Assembly: GCA_945897885.1 (NCBI GenBank)
Contig: CAMDGU010000015.1
Coordinates: 1-56,168, forward strand
Source: Chitinophaga pinensis
Lineage (GTDB): Bacteria > Bacteroidota > Bacteroidia > NS11-12g > UBA9320
DNA: 56,168 nt
Direction of reading: 5' to 3'
Shown: positions 6,203-14,095 of the stretch, in pieces
Numbering within the stretch: the stretch's first letter is position 1
How the letters are laid out: every line of letters begins with the position of its first letter
Notes under the pieces: model-generated
What the model saw: only the letters and a program-made list of their open reading frames with translations
The model's database searches: none
What the model was told of the DNA's origin: nothing
Translations under genes and position numbers: made by a program

Positions 6203-6874
6203 TTTAGGGTTTAGAAGTTTTGTGTTTACAGAGAAGGGAAATAATTTTTTTAATAATGAATTTTACCTAAGACAATATTTTTAGTTTAATAATTAGTCGA
6301 ACCTCAAAAAGTGAATTATTTATTAAAAGATAACTCACTATAAATATAAATAATCGACCGAACGACAGCATCCGTATGGGTGCGGTTGGGATTCAACAAA
6401 AGAGCGAACTGCAAAATTTTATATACTAACATTGGATTTCAACTGCACTTTTGTAAAATTTTGAAGTTGGTTTTGTTGGTGCCTTTTTTTGCTTCTTTTT
6501 TGGGCAAGCAAAAAAGAAGAGACACAAAACATATTAAAATTTCGCTAGCTTGAGGAATGATTTAATGATTGAGTTTCTGTTCTTTTTCCTTAGATGAAAA
6601 AGAACCAAAAAATCAAGGTAAAAAGATGCTCCCAAGCTTAATCCATCTCACCCCCGCCTTTTTACCAAACCCACCGCACCTTCACCCGATACTTTAGTTT
6701 TAGAGGAAAATTTGCCAAAATATACTTATCAAATAAATTGTTTTTTTCTGCAAGGTTTTTGATTGCTTTTTTTTAAAAAACTTGTAGATTGGTTGGCATA
6801 TTTACTTTGGGACTGCTTGTTATTATTGTCCTCATGCATTTTTTGAGGCAAGCCAAATTAAACTCTAAGCCAAA
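6203..6874. other. 672-bp non-coding gap inside the EPS locus
   Basis: No convincing gene on either strand. The small frame at 6789-7019 is a shadow overlapping the dehydrogenase. The only structure seen is the hairpin cluster at 6492-6666. The gap may hold a promoter for the epimerase and permease, but I could not identify one with confidence. Confidence 0.6.
6492..6666. repeat. Three successive inverted repeats
   Basis: A perfect 11-bp stem (6492-6502 with 6509-6519, 6-base loop), a perfect 10-bp stem (6579-6588 with 6596-6605, 7-base loop) and a 9-bp stem (6617-6625 with 6658-6666). The central AAAAGAACCAAAAAATCAAG text resembles interspersed sequence I associate with Bacteroidota genomes. 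Possibly a decayed repeat element or a structured RNA. Confidence 0.6.
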
Positions 6875-8155
6875 TCAAAGGCTTCCGTCAACTAAACTTC
6901 TATCCAGTAATCCCTTTACATCAAAAATTACATGGTTTGGATTAAGATACTCAAGAATATTTAAAGCTTTAAACTCATTATGCCCAACTGCCATGACTAT
7001 GGCATCAAATTTACTCTGAGCAGATAATTCTTTTTGGGTAACTAAATCATATTCATGTTTTACTTCTGCCGGTGCTGCCCATGGATCAACAACCGTTAGG
7101 CTAACATGGAAGGTATTTAATTCATTGATGATATCGATAACTTTTGTATTTCTTACATCCGGGCAATTTTCCTTGAAAGTAAATCCTAAAACCAATATTT
7201 TAGCATCTTTTACTTTAATATCTTTTTTGATCATCAATTTGATAGTTTCGTTGGCAACGTAGGCTCCCATGCTATCATTTAATCTTCTGCCGGCTAGAAT
7301 GATTTCAGGGTGATAGCCAACTTCTTGCGCTTTTTGTGCCAAGTAATAAGGGTCTACACCAATGCAATGTCCGCCAACCAAACCGGGCTTAAATTTCAGA
7401 AAATTCCATTTGGTACCTGCTGCCTCCAGCACATCATTGGTATTGATTCCCATTAGGTTAAAGATTTTTGAAAGTTCGTTTACAAAGGCTATATTGATGT
7501 CGCGTTGCGAATTTTCAATAACCTTGGCAGCTTCAGCTACTTTAATGGATGTGGCTTTGTGAGTTCCGGCAACTATAATAGTGCGGTACAAATCATCTAC
7601 TTTTTCTGCAATTTCGGGGGTTGAACCCGAGGTTACTTTTAATATTTTAGTAACTGTATGTTCTTTATCTCCCGGATTTATTCTTTCAGGAGAATACCCT
7701 GCGAAGAAATCGATGTTAAATTTTAATCCCGAAACCCTTTCTAAAACAGGAATACACTCATCTTCGGTTACCCCCGGATATACCGTTGATTCATAAATAA
7801 CGATATCTCCTTTTTTTAAAACTTTGCCCACTGTTTCACTTGCTTTATACAAAGGTGTTAGGTCGGGGCGGTTATTCTTATCGGTTGGGGTGGGAACGGT
7901 AACAATGTAATAATTACAGTCTTTAATTTCATCCAATCGGGTGGTGCACATAAAACTGGCCTCTTCACTTTTATTCGATAGAACTTGTATTAAATCTTCG
8001 TCTTCTATTTCTAATGTTCTGTCAAAGCCATTGTTTAACTCATCCACACGATTTTGATTAATATCAAAACCAACAGTGTTAAGTTTTTTTCCAAACTCAA
8101 CGGCTAAAGGTAATCCTACGTAACCTAAACCAATGACCCCTATTTTTCTACGCAT
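6875..8155 (-). CDS. UDP-sugar 6-dehydrogenase (WbpO/TviB-like)
   Basis: NAD-dependent nucleotide-sugar dehydrogenase of 426 residues that oxidises C6 of a UDP-hexose or UDP-HexNAc to the uronic acid. It shows the N-terminal Rossmann motif GVIGLGYVGLPLA (residues 6-18), the central ESTVYPGVTE, and the catalytic Cys264 in GGHCIGVDPYYLAQ, followed by the C-terminal UDP-binding domain. The closest type by eye is UDP-GalNAc/GlcNAc dehydrogenase of Vi-antigen and O-antigen pathways. Its ATG shares a base with the stop of the BY-kinase gene, so the two are coupled; BY-kinases are known to phosphorylate UDP-sugar dehydrogenases in other bacteria. With the epimerase it would supply a uronic-acid precursor. 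Confidence 0.9.
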   Translation of the reverse strand: MRRKIGVIGLGYVGLPLAVEFGKKLNTVGFDINQNRVDELNNGFDRTLEIEDEDLIQVLSNKSEEASFMCTTRLDEIKDCNYYIVTVPTPTDKNNRPDLTPLYKASETVGKVLKKGDIVIYESTVYPGVTEDECIPVLERVSGLKFNIDFFAGYSPERINPGDKEHTVTKILKVTSGSTPEIAEKVDDLYRTIIVAGTHKATSIKVAEAAKVIENSQRDINIAFVNELSKIFNLMGINTNDVLEAAGTKWNFLKFKPGLVGGHCIGVDPYYLAQKAQEVGYHPEIILAGRRLNDSMGAYVANETIKLMIKKDIKVKDAKILVLGFTFKENCPDVRNTKVIDIINELNTFHVSLTVVDPWAAPAEVKHEYDLVTQKELSAQSKFDAIVMAVGHNEFKALNILEYLNPNHVIFDVKGLLDRSLVDGSL

Positions 8156-10620
8156 TAATTTTTGAAAATATTTTTTAGGCGGCTAATTATAGATTTGCCT
8201 TTTCGGCTTTTTTCATCCTCAGCATAGTAACCATAACCATAACCGTAACCATAACCGTAACCGTAACCATAACCGTAACCGTAACCGTAACCATAACCGT
8301 AACCATAACCATAACCATAACCATAACCATAACCGTATTTGGCTCCTGTAAATGTGGTATCGTTTAGGATAATTCCCATATTTTTTATACCACGATTTTC
8401 ATAAAACTCATTTGCGAAATCTAAGGAACTTGTTTGTGTAAATCCCTCACGCATTACATAAATATTCAAATCGGAATAATTCATTAAATCTACAGCATCG
8501 GTTACCAATCCTAATGGAGCTGTATCTAAAAATATATATTGATATCGTTTCTTTAGTTCGCTAAGGCATTCGGCCATTTCAGGACTTAATATTAATTCCG
8601 ACGGATTGGGAGGAACAGGGCCTGAAGGAATAATATCAAGATTATTGATATCTGTTTTATGAATGATGGAATCAAGGCTCGCCTTTTTTACAAGGTAATT
8701 GCTTATACCAATTTCATTTTTGATGTTAAAGCTTAAATGCAATCTTGGCTTGCGCAAATCAAGTCCTATAATTAACACTTTACATTGTAAATAACAGAAC
8801 GATTGTGCAATATTTAGGGTACAAAATGTTTTCCCCTCACCACCTATTGTTGACGTAACCAATATAACTTTTGATGCAGTATCTCCTTTTAACATAAAAG
8901 TAATGTTGGTTCTTAAATTTCTAAAGGATTCCGACATCATGGATTTTGAATTTTCAGTAAATACTAACTGGTTCTCTGAAATATTGTGCGGAATAGCTGC
9001 CAAAAAAGGAATTTTTGTTTTACTATCAATTTGATCTCTGCTTCGCAGTTTGTTGTCAAAATATATTTTAAAAAAGATATACAATGCGGGTATAACTAGC
9101 CCTAATAGTGCCCCTGTGGCATAATTCTTTTTAGTATCTGGTTTTGTCCTTCCCACAACCTCGGCCTCGTCTAATACCGAATAATCGCTTTTATTTCCGG
9201 AGCGGGCTATCTCATATTCAAATTTTTTCTCAAGCAGTAAAATATAAAGTTTTTCCTGCACGTTGAACTTCCTACTCATACCTAAATTTTTTCTTTCCAG
9301 CGAAGGAAGTTTGGTTATTTGACTGGTCAGTTTGCTTAAAGCATTTTTGTAGGAATCAAGAATACTGCTATTGGTTTTTAATATATTTTTAATGATATCA
9401 ACCAGCGACCTCTTAGCCCTTTCCACATTTTCTTTTGCCTGATTGAATTGAATAGTTCCGGCACTATACGCCAGATTAATTCTTTTAAATTCGATGTAGG
9501 AGGTTTTTACATTTTCAATCATTGGTATAAGGAGCGGGTCGGTTATTCCCATGGTTGATGGTGCAAGGTTTGAAAAATCGTCTTGCGTTTCGATATACAT
9601 TAACAGTTTGCGGATTCTACTTTGCATTATTTCCATTTCCTGCAAGGTGTGTTCTAGTAAATTTTTATCCGAAAAAAGCAGTGCACTTTCATCAGGAAGG
9701 TTTACAAAACCATTATCTTTTTTAAATTTTTCAAGATTAAATTCGGAATTATCGAGTTCGTTTTCAATTTTAAAGAGTTGTTCATTGATGAAAACTACAG
9801 AATTATTAAATTTTTCATTTTTATCATTTAATCCTTTTTCAACAAAATTGCTGGAAATTAAATTAAGAATATCCCTTGCACGGTTTGTCTCAGGGCATTC
9901 CATCGAAATTTGAAGCGCCTTGGTGTTTTTTAAATTGTTAATATTTAGTGAACCTGAGAGTGTTTTAGCTGCACTTTCAATACTTGTAAGTTTTAAAATA
10001 ATTTCCTGACTAGTCTCACCTTTTAAATTTACCTCGCCATTGGGATTTACTATTAAAACAAGATCGTTTAGATAAACTGAGTCGTTGTAAGCAATGTTTT
10101 TTTTGTTGAAAATGATTTTATCGCCTGATTTTACTTTTAAATCAAAAAGAGATTTATTGGGTATAAAATGATACGAGTTGCCATAAGCATTTTCAGATTT
10201 AATTCTTACTTTTACTTCAAATGGCAAGCTTTTAGAATAAACTTCCGTTGTTTTTATATTTCCTATTAAATAAAATGTTTTATTTATTTCAAGTTCTTTA
10301 ACAACATTTGTTAAAAATGCTTTGGATTTTATAATGGAAATTTTGTCATTAATAAAAGTTGGGTCCCATTGATTAAAAGTTTCGCTAAAACCTGCTGCGC
10401 CCATTATTTCTGCACCTTCTCTACCTTTTTGTGTATTCGTAAGTAATACTTCTGATTTTACGTTATAAATGGGCGTGGTATACCGATTAATTAGATAAAC
10501 GTCAAACAATGCTATCGAAATACAAATCATAAATAAATGCCAATAAGCCTTTAAAATGGCTATGATGGCTTTAATATTTATGCCCTGATTGGATTGTTCT
10601 TGATATGGCGATTCTTCCAT
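8155..10620 (-). CDS. Wzc-like polysaccharide co-polymerase / BY-kinase
   Basis: Inner-membrane protein of 821 residues controlling polymer length and export. A Wzz-like N-terminal region has one membrane helix near residues 27-48; a long periplasmic coiled part follows, then a second helix near 501-520. The cytoplasmic kinase has Walker A GGEGKT (593-598), Walker A' IIGLDLRKPR (617-626) and Walker B YIFLDT (695-700). The C-terminus, normally a short tyrosine cluster that is autophosphorylated, is here an uninterrupted Tyr-Gly repeat of about 18 units from residue 762, followed by a basic end. Its start touches the stop of the Wza-like gene and its stop touches the dehydrogenase start, so it is central in the operon. 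Confidence 0.9.
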   Translation of the reverse strand: MEESPYQEQSNQGINIKAIIAILKAYWHLFMICISIALFDVYLINRYTTPIYNVKSEVLLTNTQKGREGAEIMGAAGFSETFNQWDPTFINDKISIIKSKAFLTNVVKELEINKTFYLIGNIKTTEVYSKSLPFEVKVRIKSENAYGNSYHFIPNKSLFDLKVKSGDKIIFNKKNIAYNDSVYLNDLVLIVNPNGEVNLKGETSQEIILKLTSIESAAKTLSGSLNINNLKNTKALQISMECPETNRARDILNLISSNFVEKGLNDKNEKFNNSVVFINEQLFKIENELDNSEFNLEKFKKDNGFVNLPDESALLFSDKNLLEHTLQEMEIMQSRIRKLLMYIETQDDFSNLAPSTMGITDPLLIPMIENVKTSYIEFKRINLAYSAGTIQFNQAKENVERAKRSLVDIIKNILKTNSSILDSYKNALSKLTSQITKLPSLERKNLGMSRKFNVQEKLYILLLEKKFEYEIARSGNKSDYSVLDEAEVVGRTKPDTKKNYATGALLGLVIPALYIFFKIYFDNKLRSRDQIDSKTKIPFLAAIPHNISENQLVFTENSKSMMSESFRNLRTNITFMLKGDTASKVILVTSTIGGEGKTFCTLNIAQSFCYLQCKVLIIGLDLRKPRLHLSFNIKNEIGISNYLVKKASLDSIIHKTDINNLDIIPSGPVPPNPSELILSPEMAECLSELKKRYQYIFLDTAPLGLVTDAVDLMNYSDLNIYVMREGFTQTSSLDFANEFYENRGIKNMGIILNDTTFTGAKYGYGYGYGYGYGYGYGYGYGYGYGYGYGYGYGYGYGYYAEDEKSRKGKSIISRLKNIFKN
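8226..8337. repeat. (GGTTAY)n microsatellite coding a Tyr-Gly tail
   Basis: Eighteen AACC-containing hexamers on the plus strand (AACCAT or AACCGT) encode the Tyr-Gly tail of the BY-kinase. Each unit is two codons, so gain or loss changes the number of tyrosines without breaking the frame. Synonymous TAC/TAT mixing shows it is not freshly expanded from a single unit. Confidence 0.95.
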
Positions 10621-11360
10621 TATTTTAGAAGGTTTGCAATAATTAAAAATGTATTCACGAGAGTGGTTGCTAAAGAAATATAAACTATATTTTCCTTGAA
10701 GGCCTTTTTGGCAAGTGATTCCACATAAATAATGTCATTGGATTTTAAATAATAGGCATCCGATTTAAAAACATCCACGGATGACATGTCTATAAACGTC
10801 ACTGTTTTTTTATCACCTGCTTGTCGTATTACTTTTATGTTGTTTCTTTTTCCATCAATATCTATATCTCCAGCTAAACTCAAAGCATCAATTATGGTCA
10901 TTCTGTCTCCGGGGCTCATTTTGATGCCGGGAACTCTTACTTCACCTAAGATGGTAACTCTAAAACTATTTAATGTAACCTCCAGTTGAGGGTTGACAAT
11001 GTATTTTTCAAGTTCTTTTTTTATGAAGGCTTCCGATTCTTTTATGGTAAGTCCTGAAATGCTTAAACTGCCTGCGTAAGGCAAAAATAAGGTGCCGTTT
11101 TCATTTATAAGGTACCCGTCAGCGGAAGCTGCTGTTTTCAATTCGTTGGCCAATTCAGAACTGATAGTATTAAACTTAAACCCTAAGACATCACCCGCTT
11201 GAATAATATGATCTCTTGGGCTCTCAGGCTTAGCTATTTCAATATTGCTATACTTATTTTTTGAATTTTCTTTTTCCTGAAAATAAATAAGTCTTTTTCC
11301 GCAGGAGGAAAGAATAATAGCGGATAGAAGGATGACTGATAGTTTAAACGTTTTAGTCAT
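10620..11360 (-). CDS. Wza-like polysaccharide export lipoprotein
   Basis: Outer-membrane export protein of 246 residues with a lipoprotein signal (lipobox L-S-S-C, Cys20), a Poly_export domain (HIIQAGDVLGFKF, then DGYLINENGTLFLPYAGSL) and an SLBB-like region (FRVTILGEVRVPGIK). A hydrophobic C-terminal helix (about residues 223-245) is the likely outer-membrane-spanning helix seen in Wza. It overlaps the kinase start by one base and follows the UpxY-like gene by three bases, the usual order in Bacteroidota EPS loci. Confidence 0.9.
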   Translation of the reverse strand: MTKTFKLSVILLSAIILSSCGKRLIYFQEKENSKNKYSNIEIAKPESPRDHIIQAGDVLGFKFNTISSELANELKTAASADGYLINENGTLFLPYAGSLSISGLTIKESEAFIKKELEKYIVNPQLEVTLNSFRVTILGEVRVPGIKMSPGDRMTIIDALSLAGDIDIDGKRNNIKVIRQAGDKKTVTFIDMSSVDVFKSDAYYLKSNDIIYVESLAKKAFKENIVYISLATTLVNTFLIIANLLK

Positions 11361-11363
11361 TTT

Positions 11364-11876
11364 TTATTTTTTAACGGGCAAAGGTAACACTTTATTTATT
11401 GGTACATCGGCTACCAATGAGCAACCTAAAGATTCGATTATAATTTTCACTTTATTTTTTCCAACTTTAATAACCTTTCCAATTTGATTCATCATTGGGC
11501 CACTTTGTATTTTAACCGAACTATTTAATACAGGGATAAATTCATGAACCTCAATATTTTCATAATTCTCCAAAAAATGCTTTATAATTTCTATTTCCTG
11601 ATCTCTTATTACCGCCGGCTGCCCAAGCCAGTATACAAAGTTTAGTACCCCTTTTGTTTCTCTTACTTTTGGCTTTTCATCCTCTGCAATATGCGCAAAT
11701 ACATACGACTTAAATAAGGGTTCTTCTACCATTTTTTTTCTATCGCTCCATTGCTTCATCGTTTTTTGAAGTGGCAAGTAGTTTTCTATATTTTGATCAT
11801 CTAGCAAGGATGCAACCTTCTTTTCGTTTCGCGACAGAACATAAATAGCAAACCATTTTTTATCCATTTCTTCCAA
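11364..11876 (-). CDS. UpxY-type NusG-like transcription antiterminator
   Basis: 170 residues with an NGN domain (KWFAIYVLSRNEKKVASLL, then NYLPLQKTMKQWSDRKK, then PLFKSYVFAHI) and a C-terminal KOW-like segment (SSVKIQSGPMMNQIGKVIKV). This is the Bacteroidota family of NusG paralogues that bind RNA polymerase and prevent premature termination in their own polysaccharide operon. Its place directly upstream of the export genes agrees. Operon specificity in the family depends on leader sequence, which I cannot resolve here. Confidence 0.9.
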   Translation of the reverse strand: MEEMDKKWFAIYVLSRNEKKVASLLDDQNIENYLPLQKTMKQWSDRKKMVEEPLFKSYVFAHIAEDEKPKVRETKGVLNFVYWLGQPAVIRDQEIEIIKHFLENYENIEVHEFIPVLNSSVKIQSGPMMNQIGKVIKVGKNKVKIIIESLGCSLVADVPINKVLPLPVKK

Positions 11877-11922
11877 AGCTTCGCCACCTCAGTCACATTG
11901 TACTAAGTGCTATTTTTTATGT

Positions 11923-11936
11923 AAAAAGGCCTTTTT
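11923..11936. repeat. Perfect 14-bp palindrome between regulator and UpxY genes
   Basis: AAAAAGGCCTTTTT lies at the very 3' end of the winged-helix gene, 47 bases before the UpxY start. As RNA it can form a short hairpin without a spacer; it may simply be chance in AT-rich DNA. Confidence 0.4.
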
Positions 11937-12462
11937 AGGCTTTACTCCAAAGAAGTAAAGAAGGCTCCAATTTATTGTTAATTATAAGTGCTTCAACCTC
12001 ACTTAATAATTCAATTTTTAGTTTTTTAGTAATGGTTCGTTCTACCTTTTGAACCAATTCTTCAAGGTAGTCTTTATCTACCTTTCCTGAGATTTTAAGT
12101 TCGATGGTATCACTGTTAAGCCCACGGGCCAAATTACCTACCAGCCAAACATGGTCGGGTTCGCCAAGTCTGGAAACAATGGAATCTATTATTTTATCAA
12201 TACCAATATATTTCCGGACAATTGAATTTATTTCAGGATAAAGGGGATGCTTGGTATTGGCTTTAAAAATTTTTTTGTTGCTTTCTGAGTAGGAATTTAA
12301 AAGGCCTGATTCTTCAAATTTGTTAAGCTCTATCCTAATAGCATTGGTGCTTTCTCCAAATTCAGTTTCAAGATTTCTGAGATATGCAGTATTGTTTGAG
12401 TTCAAAAAGAACTTAAGCAAGAGTTTGATTTTTGTTTTGGAAGAAACCAGGGTATCCAGCAC
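11935..12462 (-). CDS. Winged-helix regulator with degenerate nucleotidyltransferase-like domain
   Basis: 175 residues. The N-terminal 65 form a winged helix (KIKLLLKFFLNSN, then ESTNAIRIELNKFEESGLL). The second half (HVWLVGNLARGLNSDTIELK) resembles the G-S-x-A-R-G-x-x-x-x-S-D-I-D-L core of MNT-type nucleotidyltransferases, but the catalytic Asp pair is not present in the usual form, so a sensing or binding role is likelier than catalysis. Such genes commonly head Bacteroidota EPS loci, where they are annotated as ArsR-like regulators. A good promoter lies about 17 bases upstream of its start, making this the probable first gene of the EPS transcript. Confidence 0.75.
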   Translation of the reverse strand: MLDTLVSSKTKIKLLLKFFLNSNNTAYLRNLETEFGESTNAIRIELNKFEESGLLNSYSESNKKIFKANTKHPLYPEINSIVRKYIGIDKIIDSIVSRLGEPDHVWLVGNLARGLNSDTIELKISGKVDKDYLEELVQKVERTITKKLKIELLSEVEALIINNKLEPSLLLWSKA

Positions 12463-12478
12463 GGTTAGTATTGAGTAG

Positions 12479-12509
12479 CAAAACTACTCATTTGTTTTTT
12501 TAATTCAAA
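12479..12509 (-). promoter_or_regulatory. Bacteroidota-type promoter of the EPS operon
   Basis: On the minus strand TTTG (12506-12509), a 19-base spacer and TAGTTTTG (12479-12486) match the TTTG/TAnnTTTG consensus exactly. The start point would lie about ten bases before the ATG at 12460-12462, a very short leader. Confidence 0.6.
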
Positions 12510-12568
12510 CTAAAAGTGCAGAAAATACTTTGTTTAAATTAATTTTAAAGATATGACAAATGAAGGAT

Positions 12569-14086
12569 TTATTTTACATCCTGCATCAGTTTTCTTATAA
12601 GTGGGGAAATGGCAATTAGGATAACGCCTGAAATTACGGCATAAAGTGCAAATTGTTTATAACCTTCTGTGTATGAAACGAGTTTGTCCATTGCAGAGGC
12701 ATTGTCAATATCCGATACAATACTTGCTCCAAATAGCCCTGCTGCATATTGTCCATAGGCACTGGCTAAAAACCACATTCCCATCATTACGCCTTGCAAT
12801 CGTGCAGGAGATAGTTTTGTCATTATCGATAATCCAATTGGAGAAAGACATAATTCGCCAAGTGTAACAATAAAGTAGGCAAGCGTAAATACATCCAACG
12901 AAGTCATTCCTCTCAAATCAACAAAAAATCGTGTTGCGTAAAATGCGTAAAATGCGAAACCCAGAAACAAAAACCCCAAACCAAATTTAACCACAGTATT
13001 GGGCTCAATTTTCTTTTTTGCCATGGCAATCCAAATTAATCCGATGATTGGGGCAAAAAGTATTACAAATAATGAATTGGCTGCATTATTTACGCCATTG
13101 GGATCTAAAGTTACTAAACCAAATAGTTTATCATTTAAGTTATTCGCCGCAAAAATACTTAGCGACCCTCCGGCTTGTTCAAATATTGCCCAAAAAATAA
13201 CTGAAAACAGAATGAACAGCAGGGCGGCAATTAGTTTTTTAACTTCAGCCCAAGAATGCTTGGTCATTTCATAAATAAGATAAATTAAACTAAATGGGCC
13301 AATTGTGTACATAAACCAATCTGTATACTGCGTGTGAGCTACCATTTTCATAATTAGGGGTATTGCTATTAATGCTCCTAAATAAACGGCATATTCATAC
13401 CATTTTTTTCCGGCGTTCCCCTCTGAATTGGTTTCAATAGGTGATAACCCAATTGGCCCCATTGATTTTCTGGTGTATATAAATGTGAGAAGACTAATGG
13501 TCATAACCAACGCAGCCAATCCAAATGCGACATTCCATCGCAAATGTTCAGGAACCATGCTCTCCAGAAATGTACCTTTTCCTATGGCAATACAAGCGTA
13601 GCCACCCAATAAGGCCCCAATATTTATTCCAGAATAAAACACAGAAAATCCGGCATCTCTTCTTACATCGCCTCCTTTATAAAGGGCCCCAACCATTGTA
13701 GAAATATTTGGCTTAAAAAAACCTGTTCCGATAATATTAAAACTAATGCCTAAAAAGAAAAACTTTTGAGGGTCGGTTGCTAAAATTAAACTTCCGAGTA
13801 TCATTAAAATTCCACCCCAAAAAAGTGATTTTCGGAATCCCAATATTTTATCGGCAAAGAGTCCTCCAATAAATGTAAAGGCATAAACAAAGGCCTGAGT
13901 TGCACCGTATTGAAGGTTAGCTACCTTTTCATCCATAAACAATTGGTTTATCATAAAAAAGGTAAGCATTCCACGCATTCCATAAAAGCAAAAGCGTTCC
14001 CACATTTCGGAGAAAAATAAATACCATAGCTGTTTTGGGTACTTGCCTTTAAAATCGTGAATTTGTTCTAATGTAAGTTCTGACAT
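12569..14086 (-). CDS. POT-family proton-coupled peptide transporter (1)
   Basis: Inner-membrane carrier of 505 residues importing di- and tripeptides with protons. The POT signature ExxERFxFY is at residues 27-35 (EMWERFCFY, Phe for the first Tyr), and TGFFKPNISTMVGALY marks the second family signature. About 14 hydrophobic segments. It is the last of three tandem POT genes on this strand, nine bases after the second, and these follow a dipeptidyl-peptidase. Substrate range cannot be read from sequence. Confidence 0.9.
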   Translation of the reverse strand: MSELTLEQIHDFKGKYPKQLWYLFFSEMWERFCFYGMRGMLTFFMINQLFMDEKVANLQYGATQAFVYAFTFIGGLFADKILGFRKSLFWGGILMILGSLILATDPQKFFFLGISFNIIGTGFFKPNISTMVGALYKGGDVRRDAGFSVFYSGINIGALLGGYACIAIGKGTFLESMVPEHLRWNVAFGLAALVMTISLLTFIYTRKSMGPIGLSPIETNSEGNAGKKWYEYAVYLGALIAIPLIMKMVAHTQYTDWFMYTIGPFSLIYLIYEMTKHSWAEVKKLIAALLFILFSVIFWAIFEQAGGSLSIFAANNLNDKLFGLVTLDPNGVNNAANSLFVILFAPIIGLIWIAMAKKKIEPNTVVKFGLGFLFLGFAFYAFYATRFFVDLRGMTSLDVFTLAYFIVTLGELCLSPIGLSIMTKLSPARLQGVMMGMWFLASAYGQYAAGLFGASIVSDIDNASAMDKLVSYTEGYKQFALYAVISGVILIAISPLIRKLMQDVK

Positions 14087-14095
14087 GGCTTAGTT

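Noticed and set aside
6789-7019. Small hydrophobic ORF on the plus strand in the EPS gap
   Set aside because: Most of it is antisense to the dehydrogenase; only the first 28 codons lie in the gap.
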